A DNA stretch of 64,000 bases from an uncultured Alphaproteobacteria bacterium (GCA_902623255.1 CACNSY010000009.1:1-64000); one strand, 5' to 3'. Counted from the stretch's first letter, positions 9,851 to 19,741 are shown. The notes: generated from the sequence alone by a model not told the origin. Translations and numbers: made by a program.

Positions 9851-10438
9851 GTGGGTAAACATAAAATAGATATTAATAAAAATAGTCTTTCTTGGGAAAA
9901 AACATTTTTTAGAAAATGTGATAACAAAGATTGTAATAGTGAAGGTAAGTTTAAAGCACCAAAATCTAGAGTTTTGTTAAATCAATATTATTATTTTTGT
10001 ATGGAACATATTAAAGAATACAATAAGTCATGGGATTTTTATAAAGGATTATCAGTTAATGAAATTGAGAATTCAATGAGAGAAGATATTATTTGGAACA
10101 GGCCATCTTGGCCATTAAAGGGAAATTATCACAAAGTAATGGATCAAATTAACAATTTTTTTAACGAAGAAATGAATGACTTAAATCCAAATGAAAGAGA
10201 GAATAATTACTTTAGAAATAAGCTAGTTGATGAAAATCTTACAAAAGAAGAAAGTGAAGCTTTATCATTATTCAATCTAGATCTACCATTGACATTGGAT
10301 AAAATTAAAAAAACTTACAAAAAACTAGTGAAAATATTTCACCCTGATGTAAATGGTAACGATAAAAAAGCAGAAGAGAAGTTTAAGGAGATAAATAACT
10401 CATACAAAATACTATTAAAAAAATTTAAAAATGACTAA
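9851..10438 (+). CDS. J-domain (DnaJ-like) protein with N-terminal Cys/His motif
   Basis: About 195 residues from a GTG start at 9851. The frame is open further left, but that part lies inside bolA and does not look like protein of this family, so the GTG start is preferred. The N-terminal half has a probable zinc-binding pattern, CDNKDC followed by FCMEHIKEYN. The C-terminal third is a J domain with the HPD tripeptide at about residue 164 (KIFHPDVNG), which would stimulate an Hsp70 such as DnaK. It overlaps cobS by eight bases. The position before cobS-cobT suggests a chaperone role for that AAA+/VWA pair, which is inference. Confidence 0.88.
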   Translation: MGKHKIDINKNSLSWEKTFFRKCDNKDCNSEGKFKAPKSRVLLNQYYYFCMEHIKEYNKSWDFYKGLSVNEIENSMREDIIWNRPSWPLKGNYHKVMDQINNFFNEEMNDLNPNERENNYFRNKLVDENLTKEESEALSLFNLDLPLTLDKIKKTYKKLVKIFHPDVNGNDKKAEEKFKEINNSYKILLKKFKND

Positions 10439-11414
10439 TAAAAAAAATATAGAAATATCTCCTAGTATCAAAATTGATCCCAAAGAAATATTTGGGGTTT
10501 CCTGTGAGTTTGAGGTTTATAAGTTTAAAGAAAAAACTGAACACGTACCAGAAATAGATCAAACATATATTTTTGATCCAGCTACAACTCTTTCAATACT
10601 GGCAGGGTTTTCTTCAAATAGAAGAGTTTTGATTCAAGGGTACCATGGAACTGGTAAATCTACTCATATCGAACAAGTAGCAGCCAGACTAAATTGGCCA
10701 TGCATTAGAATTAATTTAGATAGTCACATCAGTAGGATAGATTTGATTGGCAAAGACGCTATTGTACTCAAAGATAATAAACAGGTGACAGAGTTTCAGG
10801 ATGGCATACTTCCTTGGTCATACAAAAATCCTGTAGCTTTAGTGTTTGATGAGTATGATGCAGGCAGACCAGATGTAATGTTTGTAATTCAACGTATTTT
10901 GGAGTCAGAAGGCAAATTAACTCTACTGGATCAATCAAGAGTAATTAAACCTCACAAATTTTTTAGGTTGTTTGCTACAGCAAATACTGTTGGTCTTGGT
11001 GACACATCTGGTTTGTATCATGGTACTCAACAAATAAATCAAGGTCAAATGGATAGATGGAATATTGTATCAACCTTAAATTACCTAAGTAACGAGCAAG
11101 AAATAAATATTATCTTAAGTAAAGTAAAAAAACTTAATAATAAGGATGGCAAAGACATCGTTAAATGCATGGTAGCTACTGCAGATCTTTCTAGATCAGG
11201 ATTCATTAATGGTGATATTTCAACTGTTATGAGTCCAAGAACCGTATTGACTTGGGCAGAAAATTATTTTCTATTCAATGATATAGAATATTCTTTTAAA
11301 CTATCTTTTTTAAATAGATGCGATGAAATGGAGAGGTCTATCTTACAGGAATATTTTCAAAGGTCATTTGGAATTGATATTACTGATGCTAAGGTAGCTA
11401 ATGTCAAAGAATAG
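10431..11414 (+). CDS. cobS: AAA+ ATPase, cobaltochelatase CobS family
   Basis: A 327-residue MoxR-like AAA+ ATPase. It has Walker [10 protein letters not shown] (70-78), Walker [11 protein letters not shown], the sensor-type FATANT and an MDRW arginine-finger-like segment. In classic B12 producers CobS and CobT form the motor part of aerobic cobaltochelatase with CobN. No CobN or other corrin gene is in this window, and alphaproteobacteria that do not make B12 often keep this pair, so a different metal-insertion or remodelling role is possible. Overlaps cobT by 14 bp, as expected for a fixed complex. Confidence 0.92.
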   Translation: MTNKKNIEISPSIKIDPKEIFGVSCEFEVYKFKEKTEHVPEIDQTYIFDPATTLSILAGFSSNRRVLIQGYHGTGKSTHIEQVAARLNWPCIRINLDSHISRIDLIGKDAIVLKDNKQVTEFQDGILPWSYKNPVALVFDEYDAGRPDVMFVIQRILESEGKLTLLDQSRVIKPHKFFRLFATANTVGLGDTSGLYHGTQQINQGQMDRWNIVSTLNYLSNEQEINIILSKVKKLNNKDGKDIVKCMVATADLSRSGFINGDISTVMSPRTVLTWAENYFLFNDIEYSFKLSFLNRCDEMERSILQEYFQRSFGIDITDAKVANVKE

Positions 11415-13182
11415 CGAAATTATTGAAGATTTTAAAAAGTCATTAAGTGCTACAATAAAATCAATAGGTAAAAAAGAAGATATAGAGATTAATTTTGTTA
11501 AAGAAAACCCTTCAATTATTGGTAACACTATAAATCTAACTGAACCAAAAATTGAAAATTTCAAAAATAATCTAGAATATTTAAGAGCTGAAGCGGACTC
11601 TTTTGCATTAGAGTTCAGATTACATTCAAAAGACATACACCAAAATTTTTTAAATCAAGATGAGTTATCAAACGAAATAATTAATGTTTTAGAACAAGCA
11701 CGAGTAGAAGCTATAGGTAGTAGTGAATTTAAGGGAATACAAAAAAATCTAAAGAATAAGTATATTAGAGATCTTAAAATTGGAAATACTAAAAAAGATC
11801 AAAATTTATTAATTAAAGCATTTAAAAACGTAGCATTTGAAGAAATTGTTGGCGTAGATTTAGGTGAAATTAATAGTAGTTTTAAAAATATTGTAAAAGA
11901 AAAATTAAAAAAAGATTATTCAAACTTTTTTATAGATCTAAAGAAATGTCTACATGATCAGGAAAAATATACATCTACAATAGTTGAAAAACTAGATGAA
12001 CTTGGATTACTTAATAACAGTGTAAACAATACTCAGAACGAAGATATTAATCAAAACGATGAAGATCAAGATAATGAAAATGAAAATAATGATGAAAAAA
12101 AAGATGATGAACAAACTGAGACAAATATTGAGATGCAAACAAGTGAAACAACTGTTGAGCAGTCAGTTTCATTAGAAGAAAATGATGATATGGGAGAAGA
12201 AAGTGGGGATACTGAACTAGATTATTTACCAGACAGAAAAATTTTAGAGAATTTTGAAAATTATAAAGTTTATGATTATAATTTTGATGAAATTATTAAC
12301 GCTGAAGAACTTTGTGATATCAAAGAATTAGAGAAACTTAGAAGAAATCTTGATCAACAGGTATTTTCTTTTCAACCACTAATTATTAAAATCGCCAATA
12401 GACTGCAAAGAAAACTTTTAGCTCAGCAAAACCGTCATTGGGATTTTAATATGGAAGAGGGTTTTCTTGATACATCAAGATTGGCTAAAATTATTGCTAA
12501 TCCAAATAATAAATTAAGCTATAAAATAGAAAAAGAAGTTGAATTTAAAGATACTATTGTGAGTCTTCTAATTGATAATTCTGGTTCAATGAGGGGCAGA
12601 CCAATTACGGTTGCGGCCCTCTGTTCAGATATTTTAGCAAAAACATTGGAAAGATGCTTAATTAAATCTGAAATATTAGGGTTTACAACCAAAGCTTGGA
12701 AGGGAGGTAACTCAAGAGAAAAATGGATCAAAAATGGAAAGCCTTCTAATCCAGGTAGGTTAAATGATCTAAGACATATCATTTATAAATCTGCTGACTC
12801 GCCTTGGAGGAGATCAAAGAAAAATTTAGGCCTATTATTGAAAGAGGGTATCTTGAAAGAAAACGTCGATGGAGAAGCTTTATCATGGGCTTATAATAGA
12901 TTATCTTTTAGAAAGGAAAAAAGAAAAATTCTTATTGTTATAAGTGATGGTGCGCCTGTTGATGACTCAACACTTTCTGTAAATCCAGGTAATTATCTAG
13001 AAAAAAATTTAAGAGATATAATTGGTGAAATTGAAAAAAAAGATGAAATTGAATTAATTGCGATAGGGATTGGGCATGATGTTTCAAGATACTATAGTAA
13101 GGCTGTAACAATAATGGATGTCGATCAGTTAGGTGAGGTATTACTAAATCAATTATCTGCTACTTTTCATTTAGATAATTAA
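11401..13182 (+). CDS. cobT: CobT family VWA-domain protein, partner of CobS
   Basis: A 593-residue partner of the CobS AAA+ protein. The N-terminal helical half ends in a highly acidic Asn/Asp/Glu linker (about residues 205-270). The C-terminal von Willebrand A domain carries an intact MIDAS motif DNSGS (392-396) in [11 protein letters not shown], plus ISDGAP further on. This organisation matches CobT of cobaltochelatase and also BchD/ChlD-type subunits. The start ATG lies inside cobS. The stop codon overlaps the tgt stop on the other strand in a TTAA. See cobS for the doubt about the real substrate. Confidence 0.92.
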   Translation: MSKNSEIIEDFKKSLSATIKSIGKKEDIEINFVKENPSIIGNTINLTEPKIENFKNNLEYLRAEADSFALEFRLHSKDIHQNFLNQDELSNEIINVLEQARVEAIGSSEFKGIQKNLKNKYIRDLKIGNTKKDQNLLIKAFKNVAFEEIVGVDLGEINSSFKNIVKEKLKKDYSNFFIDLKKCLHDQEKYTSTIVEKLDELGLLNNSVNNTQNEDINQNDEDQDNENENNDEKKDDEQTETNIEMQTSETTVEQSVSLEENDDMGEESGDTELDYLPDRKILENFENYKVYDYNFDEIINAEELCDIKELEKLRRNLDQQVFSFQPLIIKIANRLQRKLLAQQNRHWDFNMEEGFLDTSRLAKIIANPNNKLSYKIEKEVEFKDTIVSLLIDNSGSMRGRPITVAALCSDILAKTLERCLIKSEILGFTTKAWKGGNSREKWIKNGKPSNPGRLNDLRHIIYKSADSPWRRSKKNLGLLLKEGILKENVDGEALSWAYNRLSFRKEKRKILIVISDGAPVDDSTLSVNPGNYLEKNLRDIIGEIEKKDEIELIAIGIGHDVSRYYSKAVTIMDVDQLGEVLLNQLSATFHLDN

Positions 13183-14378
13183 GAATTTAACCATTTTTTT
13201 TTAGCATTATCAAAATCATTGTTATCAATTGAGCTTCTAACTTCTTTCATAAGATTATTCATAAAATATATATTATGATTAGTAAGCAATTGTAATCCTA
13301 GTAATTCTTGCGCAGAAAAAAGATGATATAAATATGCTAGTGTAAAGTTCTTACAAGTATAGCAATTACATTCATTATCTATTGGGTTTAAATTATTTTT
13401 ATATTTAACATTTTTTAAGTTTATTTTTCCTTGTTTACCTTTAACTAAAGCTGATCCGTGTCTAGCAATTCTAGTTGGGCTTACACAATCAAATGTATCG
13501 ATTCCATCTGCAACAAAATCCCATATATCCCTTGGATCACCTATACCTAGTAAATGTACTGGACGAGTATTATCTAATTTTGAAGAAGTAAAATGAACTA
13601 TATCTTTCATTTCATCTTTATTTGATCCTAAACTTCCACCAATAGCAATTCCAAAAGTGTTGATTTTTTTTGTATTAAATTCAATGCTTTCTTCTCTTAA
13701 ATCTCTGTAAATCCCTCCTTGGATAATACCATACATTTCTTGTCTACCAGCTGAGCCATTTTTAGGATTATAATTAAGTTTAGAGTTAAATGCATTAATG
13801 GATCTTAAAGACCATCTATGACTTCTTAACATAGAATCAGATGTGTATATTTTATCTACATTATAGGGGGTACATTCATCAAAAACTAAGATGAAATCTG
13901 CGCCAAGATTTCTTTGAACCTCTATTGATTTTTCAGGAGATAATATATGAGTAGAACCATCTATGTAAGACTTAAATAATGCGCCCTCTTCATTCAAATT
14001 TATTAAAGTTTTTTTATTTTTTGAATTTGTTTTTCGCCCTTTTATTTCATCAGCAACTGAGCCATGTCCAAGAGAAAAAATTTGAAATCCACCACTATCT
14101 GTTAACATAGGCCCGTCCCAACCCGTAAATTTATGAAGACCTCCATGTTGAGCTATTAGTTCACTACCTGGCTGAAGCATTAAATGGTATGTATTGGATA
14201 GTATAATTTGTGTATTATTTTTTTTTGCTTCATGAGTGGTAAAAGATTTTAGTGCAGCTTTTGTTGCACAAAAAATAAATGCTGGAGTTTCTATATCACC
14301 ATGCGGTGTAGAAATTTTTCCTGTTCTTGCTTTATTATTTTTATTTGTTTTTTTAACTTTCCAAGAAAAGTTAGTCAT
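13179..14378 (-). CDS. tgt: tRNA-guanine transglycosylase (queuine/preQ1)
   Basis: Exchanges guanine-34 for preQ1 (or queuine) in tRNAs Asp, Asn, His and Tyr. Visible motifs are [12 protein letters not shown] (catalytic-pocket Asp), the nucleophile region [12 protein letters not shown] and the zinc site C-N-C-Y-T-C followed by His in LLTNHN. At 399 residues it is slightly longer than the usual 370-380, with an insertion around [12 protein letters not shown]. The ATG at 14378 is chosen over a TTG 15 bases upstream; it leaves an eight-base overlap with the transporter gene, which probably delivers its substrate. Confidence 0.96.
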   Translation of the reverse strand: MTNFSWKVKKTNKNNKARTGKISTPHGDIETPAFIFCATKAALKSFTTHEAKKNNTQIILSNTYHLMLQPGSELIAQHGGLHKFTGWDGPMLTDSGGFQIFSLGHGSVADEIKGRKTNSKNKKTLINLNEEGALFKSYIDGSTHILSPEKSIEVQRNLGADFILVFDECTPYNVDKIYTSDSMLRSHRWSLRSINAFNSKLNYNPKNGSAGRQEMYGIIQGGIYRDLREESIEFNTKKINTFGIAIGGSLGSNKDEMKDIVHFTSSKLDNTRPVHLLGIGDPRDIWDFVADGIDTFDCVSPTRIARHGSALVKGKQGKINLKNVKYKNNLNPIDNECNCYTCKNFTLAYLYHLFSAQELLGLQLLTNHNIYFMNNLMKEVRSSIDNNDFDNAKKKWLNS

Positions 14379-15111
14379 TAGTTTTTGGGACAAAAAACTT
14401 AGCTATATAAATAAAAGGAGTGTCAAGTAGGGCTATAAATATTCTAAGAAGATAAGTGCCTAATATATAAATCATTATGACATTATACACACTTACTGGT
14501 TCAGGATTTAATAAGATCCAAGCAAATATACTAAATACAGTGTTATCAACTAAAGAGGAGGTAATAGTAGATAAATTATTTCTTAACCAAAGAGACTTGC
14601 CTGATAAAGCTTGTTTCAAATAGTTAAAGAACCAAACATCAAAATATTGGCTTATTAAATATGCTATCATACTAGCTATAAAAAATCTAGTCATGGGAGT
14701 AAATACATTTGATAAACTCTCTTGTACCCAATCTGAATCTGATGGTTGAAAACCAATGGTAATTACCATTAACAAAGTCATAAATAAGAATGCACTGAAA
14801 CCAATTAAAATGTTAATTCTAGCTTTTTCCTTTCCATAATATTCAGATAAAATATCAGTACATAAAAAGGTGGAGGCAAAAAGTATGGTTCCTAAAGCTA
14901 CCGGTTCGGGTGAATAAAAAAAATCTACTGTTTTTAAAACTTGAATATTTCCTGCAATTACAGCTAGAGCAGAATAGATAAAAATTCCTATATATCCAAA
15001 TACCCTTAAAAAAATAAGAATAGAAAAAAAACAAAAAAGGAGCATTGTGAACCACATTAGTTCAGTACTAAGTGAATTAAGTATTGTTGTTAATTCAAAG
15101 AAAAAACCCAT
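14371..15111 (-). CDS. Queuosine precursor transporter, YhhQ/VUT family
   Basis: A 246-residue integral membrane protein with about six hydrophobic segments and the VUT-family region LCTDILSEYYGKEKARINI. Family members import queuosine precursors such as preQ0/preQ1. It is sandwiched between rpmB (nine-base gap) and tgt (overlap), so import and tRNA insertion of the modified base are co-expressed. No queC, queD, queE or queF gene is in the window. The conserved C-terminal segment SLVDNTVFSIFAWIL is also typical of the family. Confidence 0.9.
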   Translation of the reverse strand: MGFFFELTTILNSLSTELMWFTMLLFCFFSILIFLRVFGYIGIFIYSALAVIAGNIQVLKTVDFFYSPEPVALGTILFASTFLCTDILSEYYGKEKARINILIGFSAFLFMTLLMVITIGFQPSDSDWVQESLSNVFTPMTRFFIASMIAYLISQYFDVWFFNYLKQALSGKSLWLRNNLSTITSSLVDNTVFSIFAWILLNPEPVSVYNVIMIYILGTYLLRIFIALLDTPFIYIAKFFVPKTND

Positions 15112-15120
15112 TACAAAAAT

Positions 15121-15402
15121 TTAATTAGATTTTGATAGAATAGTTTTTTTTAATTTTTTAGCCTTTAAGGGCAATTTAGAGTTTGGTGTATTGATTAGGA
15201 ATTCATCTAATCCACCTTTTTTTTCTACTGTACGTATAGTACTAACTGCAACTTTAAGTTGAAATTTTTGTCCCAATACTTCACTAATAAAAGTTATATT
15301 CTGAAGGTTTGGTTTAAAACGTCTTTTTGTTCTATTTTTGGCATGACTGACGTTGTTACCAGTTTGGAAGGATTTTCCAGTTAATTCACATCTCATTGAC
15401 AT
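15121..15402 (-). CDS. rpmB: Large ribosomal subunit protein bL28
   Basis: A 93-residue ribosomal protein starting MSMRCELTGKSFQTGNNVSH, the standard bL28 N-terminus (usually MSRRCELTGK), followed by KNRTKRRFKPNLQ and VSTIRTVEKKGGLDEFL. The alphaproteobacterial form has a longer basic tail than E. coli (78 residues), as here. It sits 43 bp after a HAD gene and nine bases before the queuosine-precursor transporter on the same strand. Confidence 0.97.
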   Translation of the reverse strand: MSMRCELTGKSFQTGNNVSHAKNRTKRRFKPNLQNITFISEVLGQKFQLKVAVSTIRTVEKKGGLDEFLINTPNSKLPLKAKKLKKTILSKSN

Positions 15403-15445
15403 AATGAGTTTGCATGTAAATATAAATATTACTTTGTCAAGTATT

Positions 15446-16282
15446 CTAAATACTAAATTTATCTATAATATAAGTTGGGGTTATTTGATGATTTTTAATT
15501 AAATTATTTATTTGATTTAAATCTTTATGAATACCAGATTTTACTAAAACACTATCTATTTCAAAATTATTAGCACCTTGAATGTCATGAAACAATGAAT
15601 CTCCAATAGCTATTGTTCTTTTTTTTTCTAAATTAATTTGATTAGTGGTTGCGGTGTATATGCTTACGTCAGGCTTACCTTTTATAATAATATTTCCACC
15701 CATTTTTTTGTATATTTCACCAATAGCACCCATACAGAAAATATTATTGTTACTATTACTTTCAATTGTTTCAAAGTCAGGGTTTGCACAATACATAGGT
15801 ATTTCTTTATTGTAAGCTACTTCTAGTAGCGGAATGTAGTCTATTGGTTGTAACTTTACAAAAGGGGTACAAGCTAAAATTAAATCTGCTTCTTCTACTT
15901 TTTCTACAAAATTAAAGTTTAAACCATCTCTAAAATTTAGACCATCCTCTTTTTCTTCATCATAAATATGAAAACAATTTTTTTTATTTTTATCATCTAA
16001 AAATTCTTTTTTTAGTAATTGCCAAATCATTTCTCCACTTGTCACTGTATTTAAAAAAGAATTTTTCTTAAAACCAAGTTTCGGCAATCTATCTATGGAT
16101 GATTTTGATCTTTTGGAAGAATTTGAAATAATAAACAAATTTTTATTATTACTATTCAGTATATTAATGGAATTAATAGCATGCTCATATCCAAATGTTC
16201 CATCATGCATTACACCCCATTGATCAATTATGAAATTATCATAATCATTAATAATTTCTTCAATCGATTTTATTTTTTTCAT
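15446..16282 (-). CDS. HAD-family hydrolase, TIGR01459 / NagD-like subfamily
   Basis: A 278-residue HAD phosphatase of the NagD-like class IIA group. The nucleophile motif is IIDQWGVMHDG (Asp20, with the second acid shifted as in this subfamily), motif II is the Ser in ISNSSKRS, motif III the Lys in IIIKGKPDVS and motif IV IGDSLFHDIQGAN. Alphaproteobacteria typically carry one TIGR01459 gene of unknown substrate. It lies two bases after pyrD in the lysS-pyrD operon. The physiological substrate is not evident. Confidence 0.88.
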   Translation of the reverse strand: MKKIKSIEEIINDYDNFIIDQWGVMHDGTFGYEHAINSINILNSNNKNLFIISNSSKRSKSSIDRLPKLGFKKNSFLNTVTSGEMIWQLLKKEFLDDKNKKNCFHIYDEEKEDGLNFRDGLNFNFVEKVEEADLILACTPFVKLQPIDYIPLLEVAYNKEIPMYCANPDFETIESNSNNNIFCMGAIGEIYKKMGGNIIIKGKPDVSIYTATTNQINLEKKRTIAIGDSLFHDIQGANNFEIDSVLVKSGIHKDLNQINNLIKNHQITPTYIIDKFSI

Positions 16283-16284
16283 TA

Positions 16285-17340
16285 CTATACTGATTTACCA
16301 ATAACTTGAGTTAGATTTTTATATCCATCAGTTTTAATTAGATCAATCAAATCACTTTTCATACTATTGATTAAATTTGGACCTGAATAAACCAAAGCAG
16401 TATATAGCTGAACTAAGGAAGCACCGGATTTAATTTTTTCATAACAGTCTCTTCCACTTGATATACCACCCACACCTATTAATGGTATTTGACCATTTGT
16501 TAATTCAAACATTTTTTTCAAAATAATATTTGAGTTATCGTATAATGGTCTGCCACTTAAACCTCCCTTTTTTCCTTTATTCATTGAAATTAAATTGGTC
16601 TCTCTTTTGATAGTACTATTTGTAAGTATTAAACCATCAATGTTATTAGCCAAAGAAATTAATGCTATATCTCTAAGTTGATCTTCATTTAAATCAGGTG
16701 AAATTTTAATTAATATTGGCTTGGTATTAATATTTTTTATTTCATCTCTTTTGTCTATAATTTTTTTAATTAATTTTTCTATCTTTCCTCTCAATTGTAG
16801 ATCTCTCAACCCATCAGTATTTGGTGAGGATATGTTTATAGTAATATAGCTTGCCAAATCACCTAACTCTTCTAAACCAATTAGATAATCATCAATAGCT
16901 TCACTTGAATTTTTATTTTTTCCAATATTAACTCCTACTATTTTATTATTTAAGTACGATTTTTGGTGTTTGATTAAATTTTTTTTTACTTTTTTAATAC
17001 CTTTATTATTAAATCCTAAACTATTGATAATAGCTTTATCTTCACTCAATCTAAATACTCTTGGTTTAGAATTACCACTTTGAGGTTGTGGAGTAATTGT
17101 GCCAACTTCAAGAAATCCAAAACCAAATGAAAACATAGAATGCATCACTTCAGCATTTTTATCAAAACCCGCAGCGAGTCCTATAGGATTTGGAAAATCT
17201 AACCCCATTAAATGTTGTGCAAGAATAGAGTCCTCAATATTTTTTTGTCTTACTTTGAAATATTTTAAAAAATTAATTGTAATAGTATGAGATAATTCAG
17301 GAGGTAATAATCTTAATATTTTTAATGAAGTATTGTACAA
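16285..17340 (-). CDS. pyrD: Dihydroorotate dehydrogenase, class 2 (quinone-dependent)
   Basis: Membrane-associated FMN enzyme oxidising dihydroorotate to orotate with ubiquinone, in pyrimidine synthesis. The 351 residues include the N-terminal amphipathic helix typical of class 2 (MYNTSLKILRLLPPELSH), the FMN-binding NPIGLAAGFDKNAEV, the catalytic-serine segment ISSPNTDGLRDLQ and the GVGGISSG glycine loop. The only suitable start is TTG at 17340, preserving the common MY start of the family. It follows lysS by four bases. Confidence 0.95.
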   Translation of the reverse strand: MYNTSLKILRLLPPELSHTITINFLKYFKVRQKNIEDSILAQHLMGLDFPNPIGLAAGFDKNAEVMHSMFSFGFGFLEVGTITPQPQSGNSKPRVFRLSEDKAIINSLGFNNKGIKKVKKNLIKHQKSYLNNKIVGVNIGKNKNSSEAIDDYLIGLEELGDLASYITINISSPNTDGLRDLQLRGKIEKLIKKIIDKRDEIKNINTKPILIKISPDLNEDQLRDIALISLANNIDGLILTNSTIKRETNLISMNKGKKGGLSGRPLYDNSNIILKKMFELTNGQIPLIGVGGISSGRDCYEKIKSGASLVQLYTALVYSGPNLINSMKSDLIDLIKTDGYKNLTQVIGKSV

Positions 17341-17344
17341 TAAT

Positions 17345-18928
17345 TTAATTATCTATCAATTTTTTTAGATAATCAATAGTTTCTCTTAAACCAAATAATT
17401 TAAAAAATGACCCTAGTCTAGGGCCTTGATCCTGACCAAGCATAACTTGATATACTAGTTTAAAAAAATCTTTTAAGTTGTCAAATTCGTGCTTTTTTCC
17501 TACTTCGTATAATAATGTTTGAATATCTTCAGATGAACTGTTTTCAGTCACCTCATTTTCTAAAACATTAATAATATCAATAAATACCTCTTTATTGCTA
17601 CCATCAATCTCTAAAAATTTCTTTTTAGGCAAAATAAAATCTTCATAGTAATTAAGTGCATAATCTATGAGACGATCAAATTCAGGATTGTTATCAGCAT
17701 TAATATTATCATCATATTTATTAATAAAAGACCATATTACTTTTTTATCTTTAGAATTAGAAACGTTTACTAGGTTAGTAAGGGTATTGAAATTTATTTC
17801 TGATTTAAATTCTTTTGGTTTTCCTGAATGAATATGCCAAATTGGATTATCATACTGTTTATTTTTATCTAAACTTGAGTATGAATTATAATGAGAAAGA
17901 TAATCATCTACAGTTTTAGGAATTACATCAAAGTGAAGTTTTTTAGCTGATTTTGGTTTTTGGAACATGTAGAGTGCAAGACTTTCAGGAGAGGCGTAAC
18001 GTAGCCACTCATCAACACTAATACCATTGCCGACTGACTTAGAAATTTTTTCTCCTTTTTCATCTAAAAACATTTCGTAAATTAGATTAGTGGGTGGTTT
18101 TTTATTTAATGCTCTACAAATCTTGGATCCTAAATCAACACTTTCTGTAAGATCTTTACCACACATTTCATAATCAACATCAAACGACATCCATCTCATT
18201 GCCCAATCTACTTTCCATTGTAACTTACATTTTCCATTAATTACTTCTGTTTCAACTAACTTACCTAATGATGGATCTTTGTAAATTATGGTTTTTGAAT
18301 CCATTTTATATTCTTCAATTTTTACTTGAAGTACTTCTCCTGAATTTTCACTTATCGGCAGAAAGGGACTATAAGTTTCTTTTCTCTCTGCCCTTAGGGT
18401 AGGTAAAATAATATCTAATATTTTTTTATAGTTTTCAAATATACTTAATATTGTTTCATTAAAATCTCCACTTTGATATTTCTCTGTTGAGCTAACAAAC
18501 TCGTAGTCGAAATTAAATTCATCTAAAAAACTTCTAAGTTTTGCATTATTATGATGTCCAAAACTTTCAAATTTACCAAATGGATCTGGTATAGAAGTAA
18601 GTGGCTTACCTATAAATTTTTCTAACATTTCTTTATTTGGAACGTTTTCAGGAACTTTTCTTAATCCATCCATATCATCAGAAAATGTGATTAGTTTTGT
18701 TGGGCAATCAATTATAGAGCTAAATGCATTTTTTACCATTGATGTTCTTACAACTTCACCAAAAGTTCCAATATGAGGTAAACCAGAGGGACCATAACCA
18801 GTTTCTAGTAATACATATCCCTTAGATGGAATTTTAAAGTTTAGTAAACCACCATTCTTTTTAATTATTTGTAATGCTTCTTTAAAAGGCCAAGCTTTTA
18901 AGGATTGTGCTAATTCTTGATCAATCAT
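17345..18928 (-). CDS. lysS: Lysyl-tRNA synthetase, class I
   Basis: Charges tRNA-Lys. The 527-residue protein is the class I type, unrelated to the class II enzyme of E. coli and usual in alphaproteobacteria and archaea. The HIGH-like motif is GPSGLPHIGTFGEV near residue 50 and the KMSKS-like motif is EKISKSVGNG near 295. The gene starts inside the end of the marR-like gene (eight-base overlap) and precedes pyrD by four bases. It is therefore downstream of an apparently MarR-controlled promoter, which is unusual for an essential synthetase. Confidence 0.95.
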   Translation of the reverse strand: MIDQELAQSLKAWPFKEALQIIKKNGGLLNFKIPSKGYVLLETGYGPSGLPHIGTFGEVVRTSMVKNAFSSIIDCPTKLITFSDDMDGLRKVPENVPNKEMLEKFIGKPLTSIPDPFGKFESFGHHNNAKLRSFLDEFNFDYEFVSSTEKYQSGDFNETILSIFENYKKILDIILPTLRAERKETYSPFLPISENSGEVLQVKIEEYKMDSKTIIYKDPSLGKLVETEVINGKCKLQWKVDWAMRWMSFDVDYEMCGKDLTESVDLGSKICRALNKKPPTNLIYEMFLDEKGEKISKSVGNGISVDEWLRYASPESLALYMFQKPKSAKKLHFDVIPKTVDDYLSHYNSYSSLDKNKQYDNPIWHIHSGKPKEFKSEINFNTLTNLVNVSNSKDKKVIWSFINKYDDNINADNNPEFDRLIDYALNYYEDFILPKKKFLEIDGSNKEVFIDIINVLENEVTENSSSEDIQTLLYEVGKKHEFDNLKDFFKLVYQVMLGQDQGPRLGSFFKLFGLRETIDYLKKLIDN

Positions 18929-19382
18929 TTAATTTTGCTCTAATTCTAATTTTTTTACCCAATAACAACTTTAATGAATTTGTGAAATTAAAAATTTCAG
19001 ATCCTAATTTATTAAATAATTCATTTTCTAGCTCTATAATATTATCAATGATATTATTAATTAAATCATTCCCTGCTGTGGTTAGAATTAAACTATCAGA
19101 TCTTTTATCTTGTGGTTGCTGTTTTGATATTAATTTCTTTTCTTCTAGTTTAGAAACTCGTAAACTAACAACTGATCTATCAATAGATGCATTTTTACAT
19201 ATATCCTGTTGAGTAATATTTATGTTTTCTTGCTGTAATAAATAAATTGTCTCGAGAATAAGATATTCATTTAATGTGATTTGACTGTCTTTTAATTTAT
19301 GTCTTACTTTAGATTGCCATAAGTTTGATGTTTGCCAAATTAATAATGCTAATCTATTCTCATTAAGAGAAGTGTCTGCCAT
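18921..19382 (-). CDS. MarR family transcriptional regulator
   Basis: A 153-residue winged-helix regulator. The helix-turn-helix and wing are visible in ITQQDICKNASIDRSVVSLR and LEEKKLISKQQPQDKRSDSLILTTAG (about 55-105), where DKRS is the typical MarR wing motif; the flanking helices form the dimer interface. A perfect inverted repeat sits seven bases before its start codon, so autoregulation is likely. It overlaps lysS by eight bases and would share a transcript with lysS and pyrD. The ligand is unknown. Confidence 0.9.
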   Translation of the reverse strand: MADTSLNENRLALLIWQTSNLWQSKVRHKLKDSQITLNEYLILETIYLLQQENINITQQDICKNASIDRSVVSLRVSKLEEKKLISKQQPQDKRSDSLILTTAGNDLINNIIDNIIELENELFNKLGSEIFNFTNSLKLLLGKKIRIRAKLND

Positions 19383-19388
19383 AGTTTT

Positions 19389-19412
19389 TATACAAACTGT
19401 TTGTATACAAAT
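19389..19412. promoter_or_regulatory. Probable MarR-type operator upstream of the marR gene
   Basis: A perfect inverted repeat TATACAAAC-T-GTTTGTATA at 19389-19407. A third half-site overlaps it (TATACAAAT, 19404-19412), so TTTGTATACAAA (19400-19411) is also a perfect palindrome. It lies between the ferredoxin gene and the MarR gene, seven bases from the MarR start. Symmetry, size and position fit a dimeric MarR operator; binding itself is inference. Confidence 0.72.
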
Positions 19413-19429
19413 TAATAATTATGTCAATA

Positions 19430-19741
19430 CTATTCTGGTGCAATTTCTATCTCTAGGCCATCAAGCTCTTCAGAAAGCTCAATTTGACAAGATAATCTGG
19501 AATTATTTTTAACATCAAAAGCTTGATCCAGCATGGATTCTTCATCATCATCCATATTTTTCAGCTTGTTTGTCCATTTTTCATCAATATAAACATGACA
19601 GGTAGCGCAAGCACAGCATCCTCCACAGGAAGCTTCAATATCGTAGCCATTGTCTCTAAGGGTTTCCATTAATGTAAAATTACTATCATATTCAATTTCA
19701 GACTTTTTACCTGATCTATCTGTGATTATTAATTTTGGCAT
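19430..19741 (-). CDS. [2Fe-2S] ferredoxin, adrenodoxin type
   Basis: A 103-residue electron carrier. Ligands fit C-x5-C-x2-C...C at Cys39, Cys45, Cys48 and Cys85, in ASCGGCCACATCHVYI and SRLSCQIEL. Two further cysteines, Cys42 and Cys43, sit inside the cluster loop; related proteins usually have one there. The acidic patch DDDEESMLD matches adrenodoxin-type ferredoxins that serve P450s or Fe-S cluster assembly. The start overlaps the reductase stop by one base (TAATG), so a reductase-ferredoxin pair is expressed together. Confidence 0.93.
   Translation of the reverse strand: MPKLIITDRSGKKSEIEYDSNFTLMETLRDNGYDIEASCGGCCACATCHVYIDEKWTNKLKNMDDDEESMLDQAFDVKNNSRLSCQIELSEELDGLEIEIAPE

Noticed and set aside
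14371..15120. preQ1 riboswitch before the queuosine-precursor transporter
   Set aside because: Only nine bases separate it from rpmB, leaving no room for an aptamer.
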